DNA from: Porticoccaceae bacterium
GTDB lineage: Bacteria; Pseudomonadota; Gammaproteobacteria; Pseudomonadales; Porticoccaceae
Reading direction: 5' to 3'
Assembly: GCA_029212965.1 (NCBI GenBank)
Contig: JARGOV010000002.1
Location: forward strand, 192,721-241,696
Length of the DNA stretch: 48,976 nucleotides
In this document: positions 29,731 to 38,627 of the stretch, piece after piece
Position numbering within the stretch: the first letter of the stretch is position 1
Layout: every line of letters begins with the position of its first letter
Notes under the pieces: model-generated
The model's database searches: none
Told to the model about the DNA's origin: nothing
Seen by the model: only the letters and a program-made list of their open reading frames with translations
Program-made: the position numbers and the translations under genes

Positions 29731-29772
29731 AAATAAAAAAGCCAGTGTTTAGCGACTCTGGCTTTTTTATTT
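29731..29772. terminator. Strong intrinsic terminator after peroxiredoxin gene
   Basis: AAATAAAAAAGCCAG (29731-29745) pairs perfectly with CTGGCTTTTTTATTT (29758-29772), a 15-base stem with a 12-base loop. The GCCAG/CTGGC core followed by six T is a classical Rho-independent terminator, starting 17 bases after the stop codon. Confidence 0.93.
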
Positions 29773-29803
29773 ATTATCGAACCAAAACCAATAAAAAACA
29801 GTG

Positions 29804-29849
29804 CTGTATGAAAGAAGATGAGGGATGATGATCATCCTCTTTCATACAG
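29804..29849. repeat. Long interrupted palindrome upstream of the amidoligase island
   Basis: CTGTATGAAAGA (29804-29815) is the exact reverse complement of TCTTTCATACAG (29838-29849). The 22 bases between them contain a second self-complementary part (GATGATCATC, 29825-29834). No T-run follows, so it is not a typical terminator. It lies 121 bases before the first ATP-grasp gene and could be an operator, a leader hairpin or a small repeat element. Confidence 0.65.
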
Positions 29850-29969
29850 TTAGGCAATTTATAATGAGCAGCTTTATTGGCGCGCAAATTGCTTTTCTAT
29901 TTTTATCAATGATCCGTCTACTGATGGGCCAACCTTAACGACAATTAGAGTGTAAGGACGATCAGCTTT

Positions 29970-31424
29970 ATGAGTATCGATTGGCACAATTACGATGCAG
30001 GCTGTTTTTTTGATGAATTGATCAGTAGTCCTGGCCACGCTCGTTTGCCAGCGCGCCGTTTGGTGTCTCATCTTGGCAGGCTCGATAGCGATGAAATTCA
30101 AATGCGTCGGGAAATGGCCCAGGCAACTATCGAGCAAATGGGTGTGACTTTCACCGTTTATACGGAGGAAGGTAATATTGATCGGGCCTGGCCCTTCGAT
30201 ATTATTCCCCGGATTATCTCTGCCAAGCAGTGGGCGACTTTGGATTTAGGTTTGAAGCAACGGCTCAAAGCGCTGAATTTTTTTATCGACGATGTGTATC
30301 ACGATCAAAATATTGTCAAAGACGGTATTTTTCCTGCACATATCCTTACGGATTCAAAGAATTTTCGCCCCGAGTGCCAAGGTGTCTCGCCTCCTTTTGG
30401 GGTCTGGGCGAATATTTGTGGCACTGACCTGGTGCGCGATGACAGCGGTAAGTTCTATGTGCTTGAAGATAATTTAAGAGTGCCCTCCGGTGTGGCATAT
30501 ATGTTGGAGAACCGCTCTATTACTAAGCGCGTGTTGCCCGAACTGTTTGAGAATGATCGTATATTACCGATTAACGAGTACCCTTCAAAATTGTTCGATA
30601 CTCTAGCGGCATTGTCGCCTCGAAAAATCAAAAAGCCTGAAATCGTGGTCTTAACACCAGGTATTTATAACTCTGCTTATTTTGAACATGCTTTTCTTGC
30701 TCAGCAAATGGGGGTCGAGCTGGTAGAGGGGCGGGATCTTCAGGTCAGCGACGACAAGGTCTATATGCGCACTATTGCCGGCCTGGAACAGGTCGATGTG
30801 ATTTATCGGCGCATTGACGATATGTTTCTCGACCCTGAGTGTTTTGACAAAAATTCTGTGCTTGGTGTGCCCGGTTTGATGCGTGCCTGGCGAGCCGGTA
30901 ATGTGGCATTAGCCAATGCTCCGGGGGCAGGGGTTGCTGACGACAAGGTCGTCTATGCTTTTGTGCCGCAAATGATCGAGTATTATCTCAACGAAGCGCC
31001 CATTATAGACAATGTGAAAACTTGGCTGTGTTTTGAGCCCGATCAGCGTGCTTATGTACTCGATAATCTTGAGTCTCTTGTAGTCAAGCCAGCGAATGAA
31101 TCGGGTGGCTACGGGATGTTGATTGGTCCTCATTCTACTAAACGCCAACGCAATAATTTTGTCCGTTTGATTAAGGCAAATCCGCGCAATTATATTGCTC
31201 AGCCAACGTTGAATTTATCCGTCAGTCCGACCCTTATCGATGGTGCTGATCTTGAGCCTAGGCATCTCGATTTAAGGCCTTTTATTCTTCAAGCCGACGA
31301 TATTTATGTGACTACCGGTGGTTTAACGCGCGTGGCGATGGAGCGCGGTTCCTTAGTCGTGAACTCGTCTCAGGGCGGTGGGAGCAAAGACACTTGGATT
31401 GTTGATACGGAGGTGCGTCGATAA
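29970..31424 (+). CDS. Circularly permuted ATP-grasp type 2 protein
   Basis: Predicted amide (COOH-NH2) ligase of the COG2308/DUF404-DUF407 family, which joins a carboxylate to an amine through an acyl phosphate; the substrate is unknown. The 484-residue protein contains the family motif ending VLEDNLRVPSGVAYMLENR; Glu166 and Asn168 are the likely metal ligands. It also has VLTPGIYNSAYFEHAFLA and the glycine loop ESGGYGMLIGP with LVVKP before it. The C-terminus has GGLTRVA.ERGSLVVNSSQGGGSKDTW. AAGGA at 29952-29956 precedes the ATG by about a dozen bases. Its stop overlaps the alpha-E start (TAATG). Family known; biochemical role inferred. Confidence 0.9.
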   Translation: MSIDWHNYDAGCFFDELISSPGHARLPARRLVSHLGRLDSDEIQMRREMAQATIEQMGVTFTVYTEEGNIDRAWPFDIIPRIISAKQWATLDLGLKQRLKALNFFIDDVYHDQNIVKDGIFPAHILTDSKNFRPECQGVSPPFGVWANICGTDLVRDDSGKFYVLEDNLRVPSGVAYMLENRSITKRVLPELFENDRILPINEYPSKLFDTLAALSPRKIKKPEIVVLTPGIYNSAYFEHAFLAQQMGVELVEGRDLQVSDDKVYMRTIAGLEQVDVIYRRIDDMFLDPECFDKNSVLGVPGLMRAWRAGNVALANAPGAGVADDKVVYAFVPQMIEYYLNEAPIIDNVKTWLCFEPDQRAYVLDNLESLVVKPANESGGYGMLIGPHSTKRQRNNFVRLIKANPRNYIAQPTLNLSVSPTLIDGADLEPRHLDLRPFILQADDIYVTTGGLTRVAMERGSLVVNSSQGGGSKDTWIVDTEVRR

Positions 31425-32356
31425 TGCTATCGACCGTTGCAGAGCGTATGTACTGGCTCGCTCGTTACCTAGAGCGGGTTGAAAATACCGCCCGTTTAGT
31501 TGGCGTTTATCATAAGCTACTGCTGGATTTGCCCAATGGTGTTGATATTACCTGGTACAACCTGATTATTCTTAATAGTGCCGAAAGTACCTTTAACGAA
31601 CGCTACAAAAATCGTGACGAACGCAACGTGCTTAAGTTCATGTTGTTTGACGAGCAGTCAGGTTCGACTCTTTCAGCGGCAAAAATGCTCCGTGAGAATG
31701 TCCGCACCAGCCGTGATGTGTTGGCTTCGGAAGTATGGGAATGCGTCAATGAACTTTATTTGTATATTCGTGATAATACTCAGCAAGGTTTGTTGAGGCG
31801 ACCCCGTTACGAATTTATTGATGGCATTATTAAAAGCTGCCAACAGCTTAATGGCCTTCTTAGTGATACGACGAATCACGATGATGGCTGGCAGTTTATT
31901 AAGCTAGGTAAAAACTTGGAACGGGCTGATATGACCACTCGCATTCTTGATGCGGGGGTGTCCCTTCTACTGCCGTCTAGCGATGATATTGGCGTTAATT
32001 TACACCAGGTAGTCTGGGGTCATGTGCTGCGTTCGCTGAGTGCCGATTTAAGCTATCGCCGCACGGTGCGTACCCGTATCGGTGGCGCGGAAGTTATTAG
32101 CTTTTTATTAGAAGATGAGTTCTTTCCGCGTACTCTGCGCTATTGTCATAACCGTATCGTCGAATCGGTGTACAAACTACCAAGACAGAAAGCTGTTTTG
32201 GCACAGCTGGAGGCGATGGGCCCATTTGAGTTCAACGCCGCCTCAGACGATGAAATTGATCAGCGCTTCCGAGACCATATCAACGAGTTACAGATCCAGT
32301 TTGCGGGCTTGCATCAGTGTTTCTACGACAATTGGTTTGCCATTGGTCAAGCATAA
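31424..32356 (+). CDS. Alpha-E domain protein (DUF403)
   Basis: All-helical COG2307 family protein, the constant partner of permuted ATP-grasp ligases; its biochemical role is unknown. The 310-residue protein starts with the diagnostic MLSTVAERMYWLARYLERVENTARL, here quoted in parts: AERMYWLARY and LERVENTARL. Further conserved parts are NVRTSRDVLASEVWE, the LGKNLERADMTTRILD helix and CHNRIVESVYKLPR. No catalytic motif can be seen, so a structural or substrate-carrying role is possible. It overlaps the ATP-grasp stop by one base, implying coupled translation, and is followed 46 bases later by the transglutaminase fusion. Confidence 0.9.
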   Translation: MLSTVAERMYWLARYLERVENTARLVGVYHKLLLDLPNGVDITWYNLIILNSAESTFNERYKNRDERNVLKFMLFDEQSGSTLSAAKMLRENVRTSRDVLASEVWECVNELYLYIRDNTQQGLLRRPRYEFIDGIIKSCQQLNGLLSDTTNHDDGWQFIKLGKNLERADMTTRILDAGVSLLLPSSDDIGVNLHQVVWGHVLRSLSADLSYRRTVRTRIGGAEVISFLLEDEFFPRTLRYCHNRIVESVYKLPRQKAVLAQLEAMGPFEFNAASDDEIDQRFRDHINELQIQFAGLHQCFYDNWFAIGQA

Positions 32357-32402
32357 TCTCTCTCGATTTTTTTGCCTTTAGAATGTTCACCAGGAGCAGT
32401 AA

Positions 32403-35400
32403 ATGACTATTCGCGTAGCGATTCAGCATGAAACTGAATACCAGTTTGACCGCTCGATAAAAATGTCCCCCCATGTGCTCCGCTTACGGCCTGCGGTTCA
32501 TAGCCGTACGCCAATTCATGCGTATACACTTAAAATAGAGCCGGAAAATCATTTTATTAACTGGCAGCAAGACCCTTTCGGCAATTTTATGGCACGTCTG
32601 GTCTTTCCGGAAAAAACGCGTAAGTTCTCTTTCAAAGTGGAGGTTATCGCCGATTTAGTGGCCATTAATCCCTTTGATTTTTTCGTCGAAGAATACGCAG
32701 AGAACTTTCCCTTTGAATATGATGACTCTTTAAAAAAAGAACTTTCTCCCTTTCTTGAAGTTACTGAAGACGGCCCACTGATAAGAGAGTGGGTTGCCGG
32801 GATCAACACTAAAAAACGTAGCATTAACGACTTCCTTGTCGAGCAAAATCAGAAATTGGAAGAAGCCATTGGCTACAATATTCGTTTGGAACCAGGTATC
32901 CAGAGTTGTGAAAAAACTCTGGAAATAGCCAAAGGTTCCTGTCGCGATACCAGTTGGTTATTGGTACAAATATTCCGCCATCTGGGTTTGGCCGCCCGGT
33001 TTGTTTCTGGCTATTTGGTACAGTTAAAACCGGATGTGAAACCGCTGGATGGCCCTGCAGGTGCTGAAGAAGATTTCACCGACCTCCACGCCTGGTGTGA
33101 AGTGTATTTACCAGGAGCTGGTTGGATAGGTCTTGACCCAACCTCGGGCTTGTTTGCCGGTGAGGGACATATTCCCTTAGCCTGTACGCCTGATCCCGCA
33201 TCGGCAGCGCCCGTAGAAGGCTATACCGACGAGTGTGAAACCGAGTTTACTTTTCACAATAAAGTCTATCGTATTCACGAAGACCCCCGCGTCACCAAGC
33301 CTTATAGCGAAGATCAGTGGGCACTGGTTAACGCTCTAGGTCAGCAGGTCGATAACGAGCTGGAAGCGATGGATGTGCGTTTAACCATGGGCGGAGAGCC
33401 GACGTTTGTTAGCGTCGATGATATGGAGTCGGCGCAGTGGAATATCGAGGCTCTGGGTGAAGATAAACTTCGCCTGTCGAAAGACTTATTGCTGCGCTTA
33501 CGAAAACGTTTTGGCCCCGGAGGCGTTTTGCACTACGGTCAGGGCAAGTGGTACCCCGGAGAGCAAGTACCGCGCTGGGCGCTGGGTTGTTTTTGGCGCA
33601 CCGATGGCAAAGCACTGTGGCAGGATGACCATTTATTGGCTCGGGTCGATAAAGATTATGGTCATAATGAGGAAGACGCTCGGCGCTTTTCTCAAGTGCT
33701 CTGTGACAATATTGATATTGACCAGAGTTTTATTCAGCAAGCTAATGAAGATGCGCTTTATTATTTGTGGAAAGAACAATCTCTACCAGAAAATATTGAT
33801 GCTCTCGAATCTTCCCCCAGTGATAGTCTAGAGCGTCAGCGCATTGCGCGCCTTTTAGACAAAGGTCTGGATACCCCGGCGGGTTATGTATTGCCTTTGG
33901 CCTGGGATTACGGGGTTGAACAGTGGAAGAGTAGTTCCTGGCCCTTGAAACGCGACAAACTGGTGCTGTTGCCCGGGGATTCCCCCATGGGGTTTCGTCT
34001 GCCTCTCGGCTCTCTGCCCTGGCTTAACGAAGCAGAGACCCTGCAAGCTAAGGAACCCGAACGGGATCCATTTGCGGAAAGAGCCTCTTTGCGTGATGAA
34101 GGACCTACCGCAGATAAAACACTCAAAGCAGCCGCTACCGATAGGGCTGACAAAGAAGCCGTGGTAGTGAGTGATTATTTTCAGGCAACCAAGCCTCAGG
34201 CTGCCATTGAGGCCAGTTTTGACTCGCGCACCATGATGCCCGAGGCAGCTGATGCACAGGTTGAAGATAACGAGGATAAAGCCCCTTCGACAGGTGATAA
34301 AAAGGGCGGGGGAAAGGCCACACTGGATGCCACAGAGGTTGTGCGCACAGCCCTTTGTATAGAGGCGCGTGCTGGCAAGCTGCATATCTTCCTGCCACCA
34401 ATGGAGTATCTCGAACACTATATTGCTCTGGTTAACGCGATTGAAAAAACCGCCTGCAAACTTCAACTGCCGGTTGTTCTTGAAGGTTACGAGCCACCCA
34501 AAGATTACCGCCTGCAGCGTTTGTTAGTGACACCCGACCCAGGCGTTATCGAAGTCAATATCCATCCGGCGAATAACTGGAAGGCGCTTGTCGATAACAC
34601 CCGTACCTTATATGAAGAAGCGCATCAAAGCCGTTTGGCGACTGAAAAATTTATGCTCGATGGTCGCCATACCGGCACTGGTGGTGGCAATCATATTACC
34701 TTAGGCGCTGCGACCCCAGCAGATAGCCCCCTGTTGCGCCGCCCCGACTTATTACGCAGCTTGGTGACCTATTGGCAGCACCACCCCAGTTTGTCCTACC
34801 TGTTTTCGGGGATGTTTATCGGTCCGACCAGTCAGGCACCCCGGGTCGACGAGGGGCGGGATGAGGCACTTTATGAGCTGGAAATTGCTTTCCAGAAGAT
34901 GCCCGAGGGTATGGTAGACCAGCCCTGGCTCATTGATCGGCTTATGCGTAATTTGTTAACCGATATTACTGGTAATACCCACCGCTCTGAGTTTTGTATA
35001 GACAAACTTTTTGCGCCGGGTTCAGCCAGCGGTCGTCAGGGCTTGTTGGAGTTTAGGGGCTTTGAAATGCCGCCTCACTACCAAATGGGCCTAGTGCAGG
35101 CCCTGTTGTTGCGTAGCCTGGTTGCCCGTTTCTGGCGCGAACCTTACCAGCAGCCGCTAGTGCGCTGGGGCACGGCGCTGCACGATCAGTTTATGTTGCC
35201 CCACTATATTTGGGCGGACATGAAAGATGTGGTGAGTGATTTGCAAAACCACGATATTCCCTTTCAGCTTGAGTGGCTGGCTCCCTTTGAAGAGTTTCGT
35301 TTCCCTCACTATGGGCGAGTCGCTATTGGCGATATTAATCTTGAATTACGTTGGGCGATTGAACCCTGGCATGTGCTGGGTGAGGAAATCAGTAGCTTTG

Positions 35401-35906
35401 GCACATCGCGCTACGTCGACTCATCGGTCGAACGCCTACAAGTAAGAGCCACAGGTTTGACAGATGGACGTTATGTGGTGGCCTGTAATGGCAACCGGGT
35501 GCCATTGAATAACACCGGTCAACAGGGTGAATATGTTGGCGGCGTGCGTTATCGAGCCTGGCAGCCGCCCTCGGGGCTGCACCCCACTATCGGTGTGCAT
35601 GCACCACTGGTTTTTGATTTGATTGATACTTGGAATGGTTTGTCAATTGGGGGTTGTAGTTACCATGTTAGCCATCCCGGCGGGCTAAGTTACGATGCCT
35701 ATCCGGTCAATGCTTTTGAGGCTGAAACCCGCCGTGTCAGCCGCTATATGGATTTTGGCCATAGCCCGGCACCCTTGATTCCCCAACCTGAACTGAAAGC
35801 ACTGCGTCAGTTTTTCCCCCATGGGCAGATGCCCCGACCCATGGCTCCACCGGCGCTGCATCCAGATCGTGAATACCCTCATACCCTGGATTTGCGCAAA
35901 TTTTGA
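32403..35906 (+). CDS. Transglutaminase-like/DUF2126 fusion (predicted peptidase plus GS-like ligase)
   Basis: A 1167-residue cytoplasmic fusion without signal peptide. Residues 1-90 are the bacterial transglutaminase N-terminal domain. The transglutaminase core follows with an intact triad: Cys180 (GSCRDTSWL), His229 (DLHAWCEVYLPG) and Asp245 (GLDPTSGL). From about residue 300 runs DUF2126, which comparative work assigned to circularly permuted glutamine-synthetase-like ligases; LTMGGEPTF, GGGNHITLGA and QGLLEFRGFEMPPH are visible. A charged, low-complexity linker (about 545-640, rich in Asp/Glu/Lys/Ala) divides DUF2126. The protein could both make and trim an amide-linked product. AGGAG lies upstream of the ATG. 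Function is inferred, domains are seen. Confidence 0.88.
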   Translation: MTIRVAIQHETEYQFDRSIKMSPHVLRLRPAVHSRTPIHAYTLKIEPENHFINWQQDPFGNFMARLVFPEKTRKFSFKVEVIADLVAINPFDFFVEEYAENFPFEYDDSLKKELSPFLEVTEDGPLIREWVAGINTKKRSINDFLVEQNQKLEEAIGYNIRLEPGIQSCEKTLEIAKGSCRDTSWLLVQIFRHLGLAARFVSGYLVQLKPDVKPLDGPAGAEEDFTDLHAWCEVYLPGAGWIGLDPTSGLFAGEGHIPLACTPDPASAAPVEGYTDECETEFTFHNKVYRIHEDPRVTKPYSEDQWALVNALGQQVDNELEAMDVRLTMGGEPTFVSVDDMESAQWNIEALGEDKLRLSKDLLLRLRKRFGPGGVLHYGQGKWYPGEQVPRWALGCFWRTDGKALWQDDHLLARVDKDYGHNEEDARRFSQVLCDNIDIDQSFIQQANEDALYYLWKEQSLPENIDALESSPSDSLERQRIARLLDKGLDTPAGYVLPLAWDYGVEQWKSSSWPLKRDKLVLLPGDSPMGFRLPLGSLPWLNEAETLQAKEPERDPFAERASLRDEGPTADKTLKAAATDRADKEAVVVSDYFQATKPQAAIEASFDSRTMMPEAADAQVEDNEDKAPSTGDKKGGGKATLDATEVVRTALCIEARAGKLHIFLPPMEYLEHYIALVNAIEKTACKLQLPVVLEGYEPPKDYRLQRLLVTPDPGVIEVNIHPANNWKALVDNTRTLYEEAHQSRLATEKFMLDGRHTGTGGGNHITLGAATPADSPLLRRPDLLRSLVTYWQHHPSLSYLFSGMFIGPTSQAPRVDEGRDEALYELEIAFQKMPEGMVDQPWLIDRLMRNLLTDITGNTHRSEFCIDKLFAPGSASGRQGLLEFRGFEMPPHYQMGLVQALLLRSLVARFWREPYQQPLVRWGTALHDQFMLPHYIWADMKDVVSDLQNHDIPFQLEWLAPFEEFRFPHYGRVAIGDINLELRWAIEPWHVLGEEISSFGTSRYVDSSVERLQVRATGLTDGRYVVACNGNRVPLNNTGQQGEYVGGVRYRAWQPPSGLHPTIGVHAPLVFDLIDTWNGLSIGGCSYHVSHPGGLSYDAYPVNAFEAETRRVSRYMDFGHSPAPLIPQPELKALRQFFPHGQMPRPMAPPALHPDREYPHTLDLRKF

Positions 35907-35961
35907 ACCCCGTGTGTGCTCGTTGGGCCTATAAGTAACTGTCGTTTTGTTAGTATTTCGG

Positions 35962-35986
35962 ATTCACAGTGAATTCGAGATAGAAT
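35962..35986 (+). promoter_or_regulatory. Palindrome and -10 candidate before the second amidoligase module
   Basis: ATTCACAGTGAAT (35962-35974), a perfect six-plus-six palindrome around one base, lies seven bases before TAGAAT (35981-35986), in the 111-base gap before the fused gene. No good -35 is present. It suggests a separate, regulated promoter for the second module, on weak evidence. Confidence 0.35.
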
Positions 35987-36017
35987 AGCTGATTGGTTTT
36001 TGAGCGACGCTTGAACA

Positions 36018-38627
36018 ATGAAAGATATCCTCCTACAAACCGCCTGGTCGCCGCCGCGTCAGCTAAGCCAAAGTCAGCATCAGGTGCAAAGTACGCGTGA
36101 TGCTGACTTTGCTTACGAGCAGTCGCCAGACTTTATTGACGAAGTCTATGACACTAGCGGTGAGCAGCGTAGCCACTGGCAGTATTTACTGAGTAGTATG
36201 GCGTCTCTGGGTGGCGATGCGGTGGCAGATCGTCAGCGTAAAGCACTACGAATTTTGCGCGATGATGGTGCTACCTACAATCTTTCGGCCCAACCCCAGG
36301 CACGTCGCACCTGGGGACTTGACCCGGTTCCTCTACTGATTGATAGCGAAGAATGGAGTGGTATTGAGTCGGGTTTAATCGAACGTTCCGAATTGCTCGA
36401 CCTGGTCCTGAAAGATATTTACGGGCCACGAGATCTGATCCGTCACGGTGTGCTACCCCCTGAGTTGGTTTTTAGCCACGCAGGTTTTCTGCGTCAGTGC
36501 CAGGGTATTAAAATGTCCAGTGGACAGCAGTTGATTCTGCACAGCGTCGATATGGTACGTAACGTGCGAGGACAAATGTGTGTGGTAGCTGATCGCACAC
36601 AGGCCCCCAGCGGTGCAGGCTATGCTCTGGAAAATCGCACGGTGATGTCACGGGTGCTGCCTAGCTTGTTCCGCGACAGCCACGTACACCGCTTGTCGAT
36701 GTTCTTTCAAACCCTAAGGCTAAAACTGGCGGCTTTATGCCCCAACAACGATGACATCCCCCACGTTGTTGTACTTACACCCGGAGCTTATAGCGAAACT
36801 TATTTTGAACACGCGCTGTTAGCGAATTATTTAGGCTATCCTCTGGTGCAAGGGAGTGATTTGACTGTACGCGGAGGTTTCGTGTGGATGAAGTCCCTCG
36901 ATGGGCTCAAGCGTGTCGATGTGATCTTGCGGCGTGTCGATGATTATTATTGCGATGCAGTAGAGTTACGCAGTGATTCTCAGCTCGGAGTACCAGGCTT
37001 ACTCAATGTGGTGCGCTCAGGACGGGCTGTGGTTGCCAACCCTCTAGGTTCTGGCGTGCTGGAAAATCCTGCGCTGCTTAAATACCTACCTGCCATTGGC
37101 AAATTTTTCCTCGGCCGTGAGCCACAAATGGACTCGGTAGGCTCTTATTGGTGTGGTGAGGACAACGACCGTCAATATGTGTTTGACCATTTTGACGATC
37201 TAATTATCAAACCAGTTTTCCGCCGCTCTGATGAACATAGTATTTTTGGCGCTCAGTTGAATAGCGAAGAAAAAACAGCCTTGATGGCGCGCATTAATGC
37301 AAAGCCAATGAGTTTTGTGGCTCAGGATTACATTCAGCCATCTAATGCCCCCTGTTGGTCTAAAGATGGCTTGATAGCAAGACCGCTAGTTTTGCGTAGT
37401 TTTGCTGTGGCCAATCCTTCAGCTTATACGGTTATGCCCGGTGGGTTAACTCGGGTAGGTAGTAAGGGCAATAAAATTATTACAAGTAGTCAGCCGCAAT
37501 CCACTAGTAAAGATACCTGGGTGCTAGCCTCTGAGCCTGAAAAACAAACTAGCCTGCATAGGGACGCAGGCGCGGTAATCAGCGAAAGTGCAGATCAAGG
37601 TATGCACTTGCCGAGCAGAGTGGCGGAAAACCTCTTCTGGATGGGTCGCTATGCAGAGCGGGCGGAGGCTTCGCTACGATTGCTGAGAACAGTATTTATG
37701 CAGCTGAACAGCGTTGAGCCCCTATCGCCTATTGCTCGAAATACCCTTTTAAATACAGTAACGCGCGTGAGTACCACTTACCCCGGTTTTACGCGCACCG
37801 ATATCAACAATGCCGAGGCGATTGAAAAAGAACTACTGGAGGTTATTCTCGATGAAAACCGGGCGGGCAGTGTTGTTTCCAATTTACAGGCAATGCTAAC
37901 CAGTAGTGAAGAAGTGAAAGAAATGCTTTCCGGAGATACCCAGAGAGTGCTCAATGACTTACGCGATGCTCTGGCTGACTTGGGTAATGCTTTGCGCTTA
38001 GGTTTGGCCTCAGCCCCAGAAGAAGCCCTCGATCCCCTGGTGACAACCTTGCTGGCACTGGCCGGTTTAAACCATGAGAGTATGATGCGGGGTATGGGTT
38101 GGCGTTTTCTGGAAATGGGGAGAACCCTGGAAAAATCCTACCAGATGACTAGTCTACTGCAGTCATCACTGGTCGTTGAATTAGATGAAAGTGATCAAGC
38201 CATGGTACTAGAGTCGGTGCTCCTGAGCTTTGAAATGCTGGTTTCTTACCGTCGTCGTTACCGTTCTCGAGTTGAGGTGAAAAGCGGTTTGCAATTATTG
38301 ATGGTTGACCAAACTAATCCCCGCTCATTGCAATTTCAACTGGCTGCGTTGAAAGAACATCTCCAGGGTCTACCCCAAGTCGACCGGGCAATAGGCTTGC
38401 CTCCAGAGGGGCGGTGTACGCTCGAAGCTCTAACGGTAGTGCAATTGGCTGACTTGACGCAATTGGTAGCCTGTGAAGAAGGTACTTATTTACGCGCTCA
38501 ACTTGAGCAACTACTCAACAGGGTACAAGAGCTGTTAGAAACAACGGCAACTTTGATTAGCGATAAGTACTTTGATCACCAGACGGCCCACCAGCAGTTG
38601 GTTACTGATCGCTGGGAGGACGACTAG
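36018..38627 (+). CDS. Fused circularly permuted ATP-grasp / alpha-E protein
   Basis: An 869-residue protein joining, in one chain, the functions that the upstream genes encode separately. Residues about 60-520 are a permuted ATP-grasp (IYGPRDLIRHGVLPPEL, VVLTPGAYSETYFEHALLA, GGLTRVGSKGNKIITSS). Residues about 530-865 are alpha-E (RVAENLFWMGRYAERAEASL). At the site of the VLEDNLRVPSG metal motif of the upstream copy, it reads VVADRTQAPSG, so Glu is Ala191 and Asn is Arg193. I believe this variant is common in the fused subfamily, but cannot check. The ribosome site is weak. Its stop overlaps the GTG start of the next gene (TAGTG). Confidence 0.9.
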   Translation: MKDILLQTAWSPPRQLSQSQHQVQSTRDADFAYEQSPDFIDEVYDTSGEQRSHWQYLLSSMASLGGDAVADRQRKALRILRDDGATYNLSAQPQARRTWGLDPVPLLIDSEEWSGIESGLIERSELLDLVLKDIYGPRDLIRHGVLPPELVFSHAGFLRQCQGIKMSSGQQLILHSVDMVRNVRGQMCVVADRTQAPSGAGYALENRTVMSRVLPSLFRDSHVHRLSMFFQTLRLKLAALCPNNDDIPHVVVLTPGAYSETYFEHALLANYLGYPLVQGSDLTVRGGFVWMKSLDGLKRVDVILRRVDDYYCDAVELRSDSQLGVPGLLNVVRSGRAVVANPLGSGVLENPALLKYLPAIGKFFLGREPQMDSVGSYWCGEDNDRQYVFDHFDDLIIKPVFRRSDEHSIFGAQLNSEEKTALMARINAKPMSFVAQDYIQPSNAPCWSKDGLIARPLVLRSFAVANPSAYTVMPGGLTRVGSKGNKIITSSQPQSTSKDTWVLASEPEKQTSLHRDAGAVISESADQGMHLPSRVAENLFWMGRYAERAEASLRLLRTVFMQLNSVEPLSPIARNTLLNTVTRVSTTYPGFTRTDINNAEAIEKELLEVILDENRAGSVVSNLQAMLTSSEEVKEMLSGDTQRVLNDLRDALADLGNALRLGLASAPEEALDPLVTTLLALAGLNHESMMRGMGWRFLEMGRTLEKSYQMTSLLQSSLVVELDESDQAMVLESVLLSFEMLVSYRRRYRSRVEVKSGLQLLMVDQTNPRSLQFQLAALKEHLQGLPQVDRAIGLPPEGRCTLEALTVVQLADLTQLVACEEGTYLRAQLEQLLNRVQELLETTATLISDKYFDHQTAHQQLVTDRWEDD
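36069..36111. repeat. Perfect 14-base inverted repeat inside the start of the fused gene
   Basis: CAAAGTCAGCATCA (36069-36082) and TGATGCTGACTTTG (36098-36111) are exact reverse complements with a 15-base loop, beginning 51 bases after the ATG. It encodes Gln/Ser-rich and acidic residues of a poorly conserved N-terminal stretch. Possible RNA hairpin that slows translation, or a protein-binding site. Confidence 0.6.

Noticed and set aside
33855-34466. 203-codon open frame antisense to the transglutaminase/DUF2126 gene
   Set aside because: Composition mirrors the coding strand, there is no ribosome site and no recognisable motif; a shadow frame.
36018-38627. Fused ATP-grasp/alpha-E gene as a frameshift artefact joining two genes
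   Set aside because: The frame is continuous with both domains complete, and fused forms are a known architecture.
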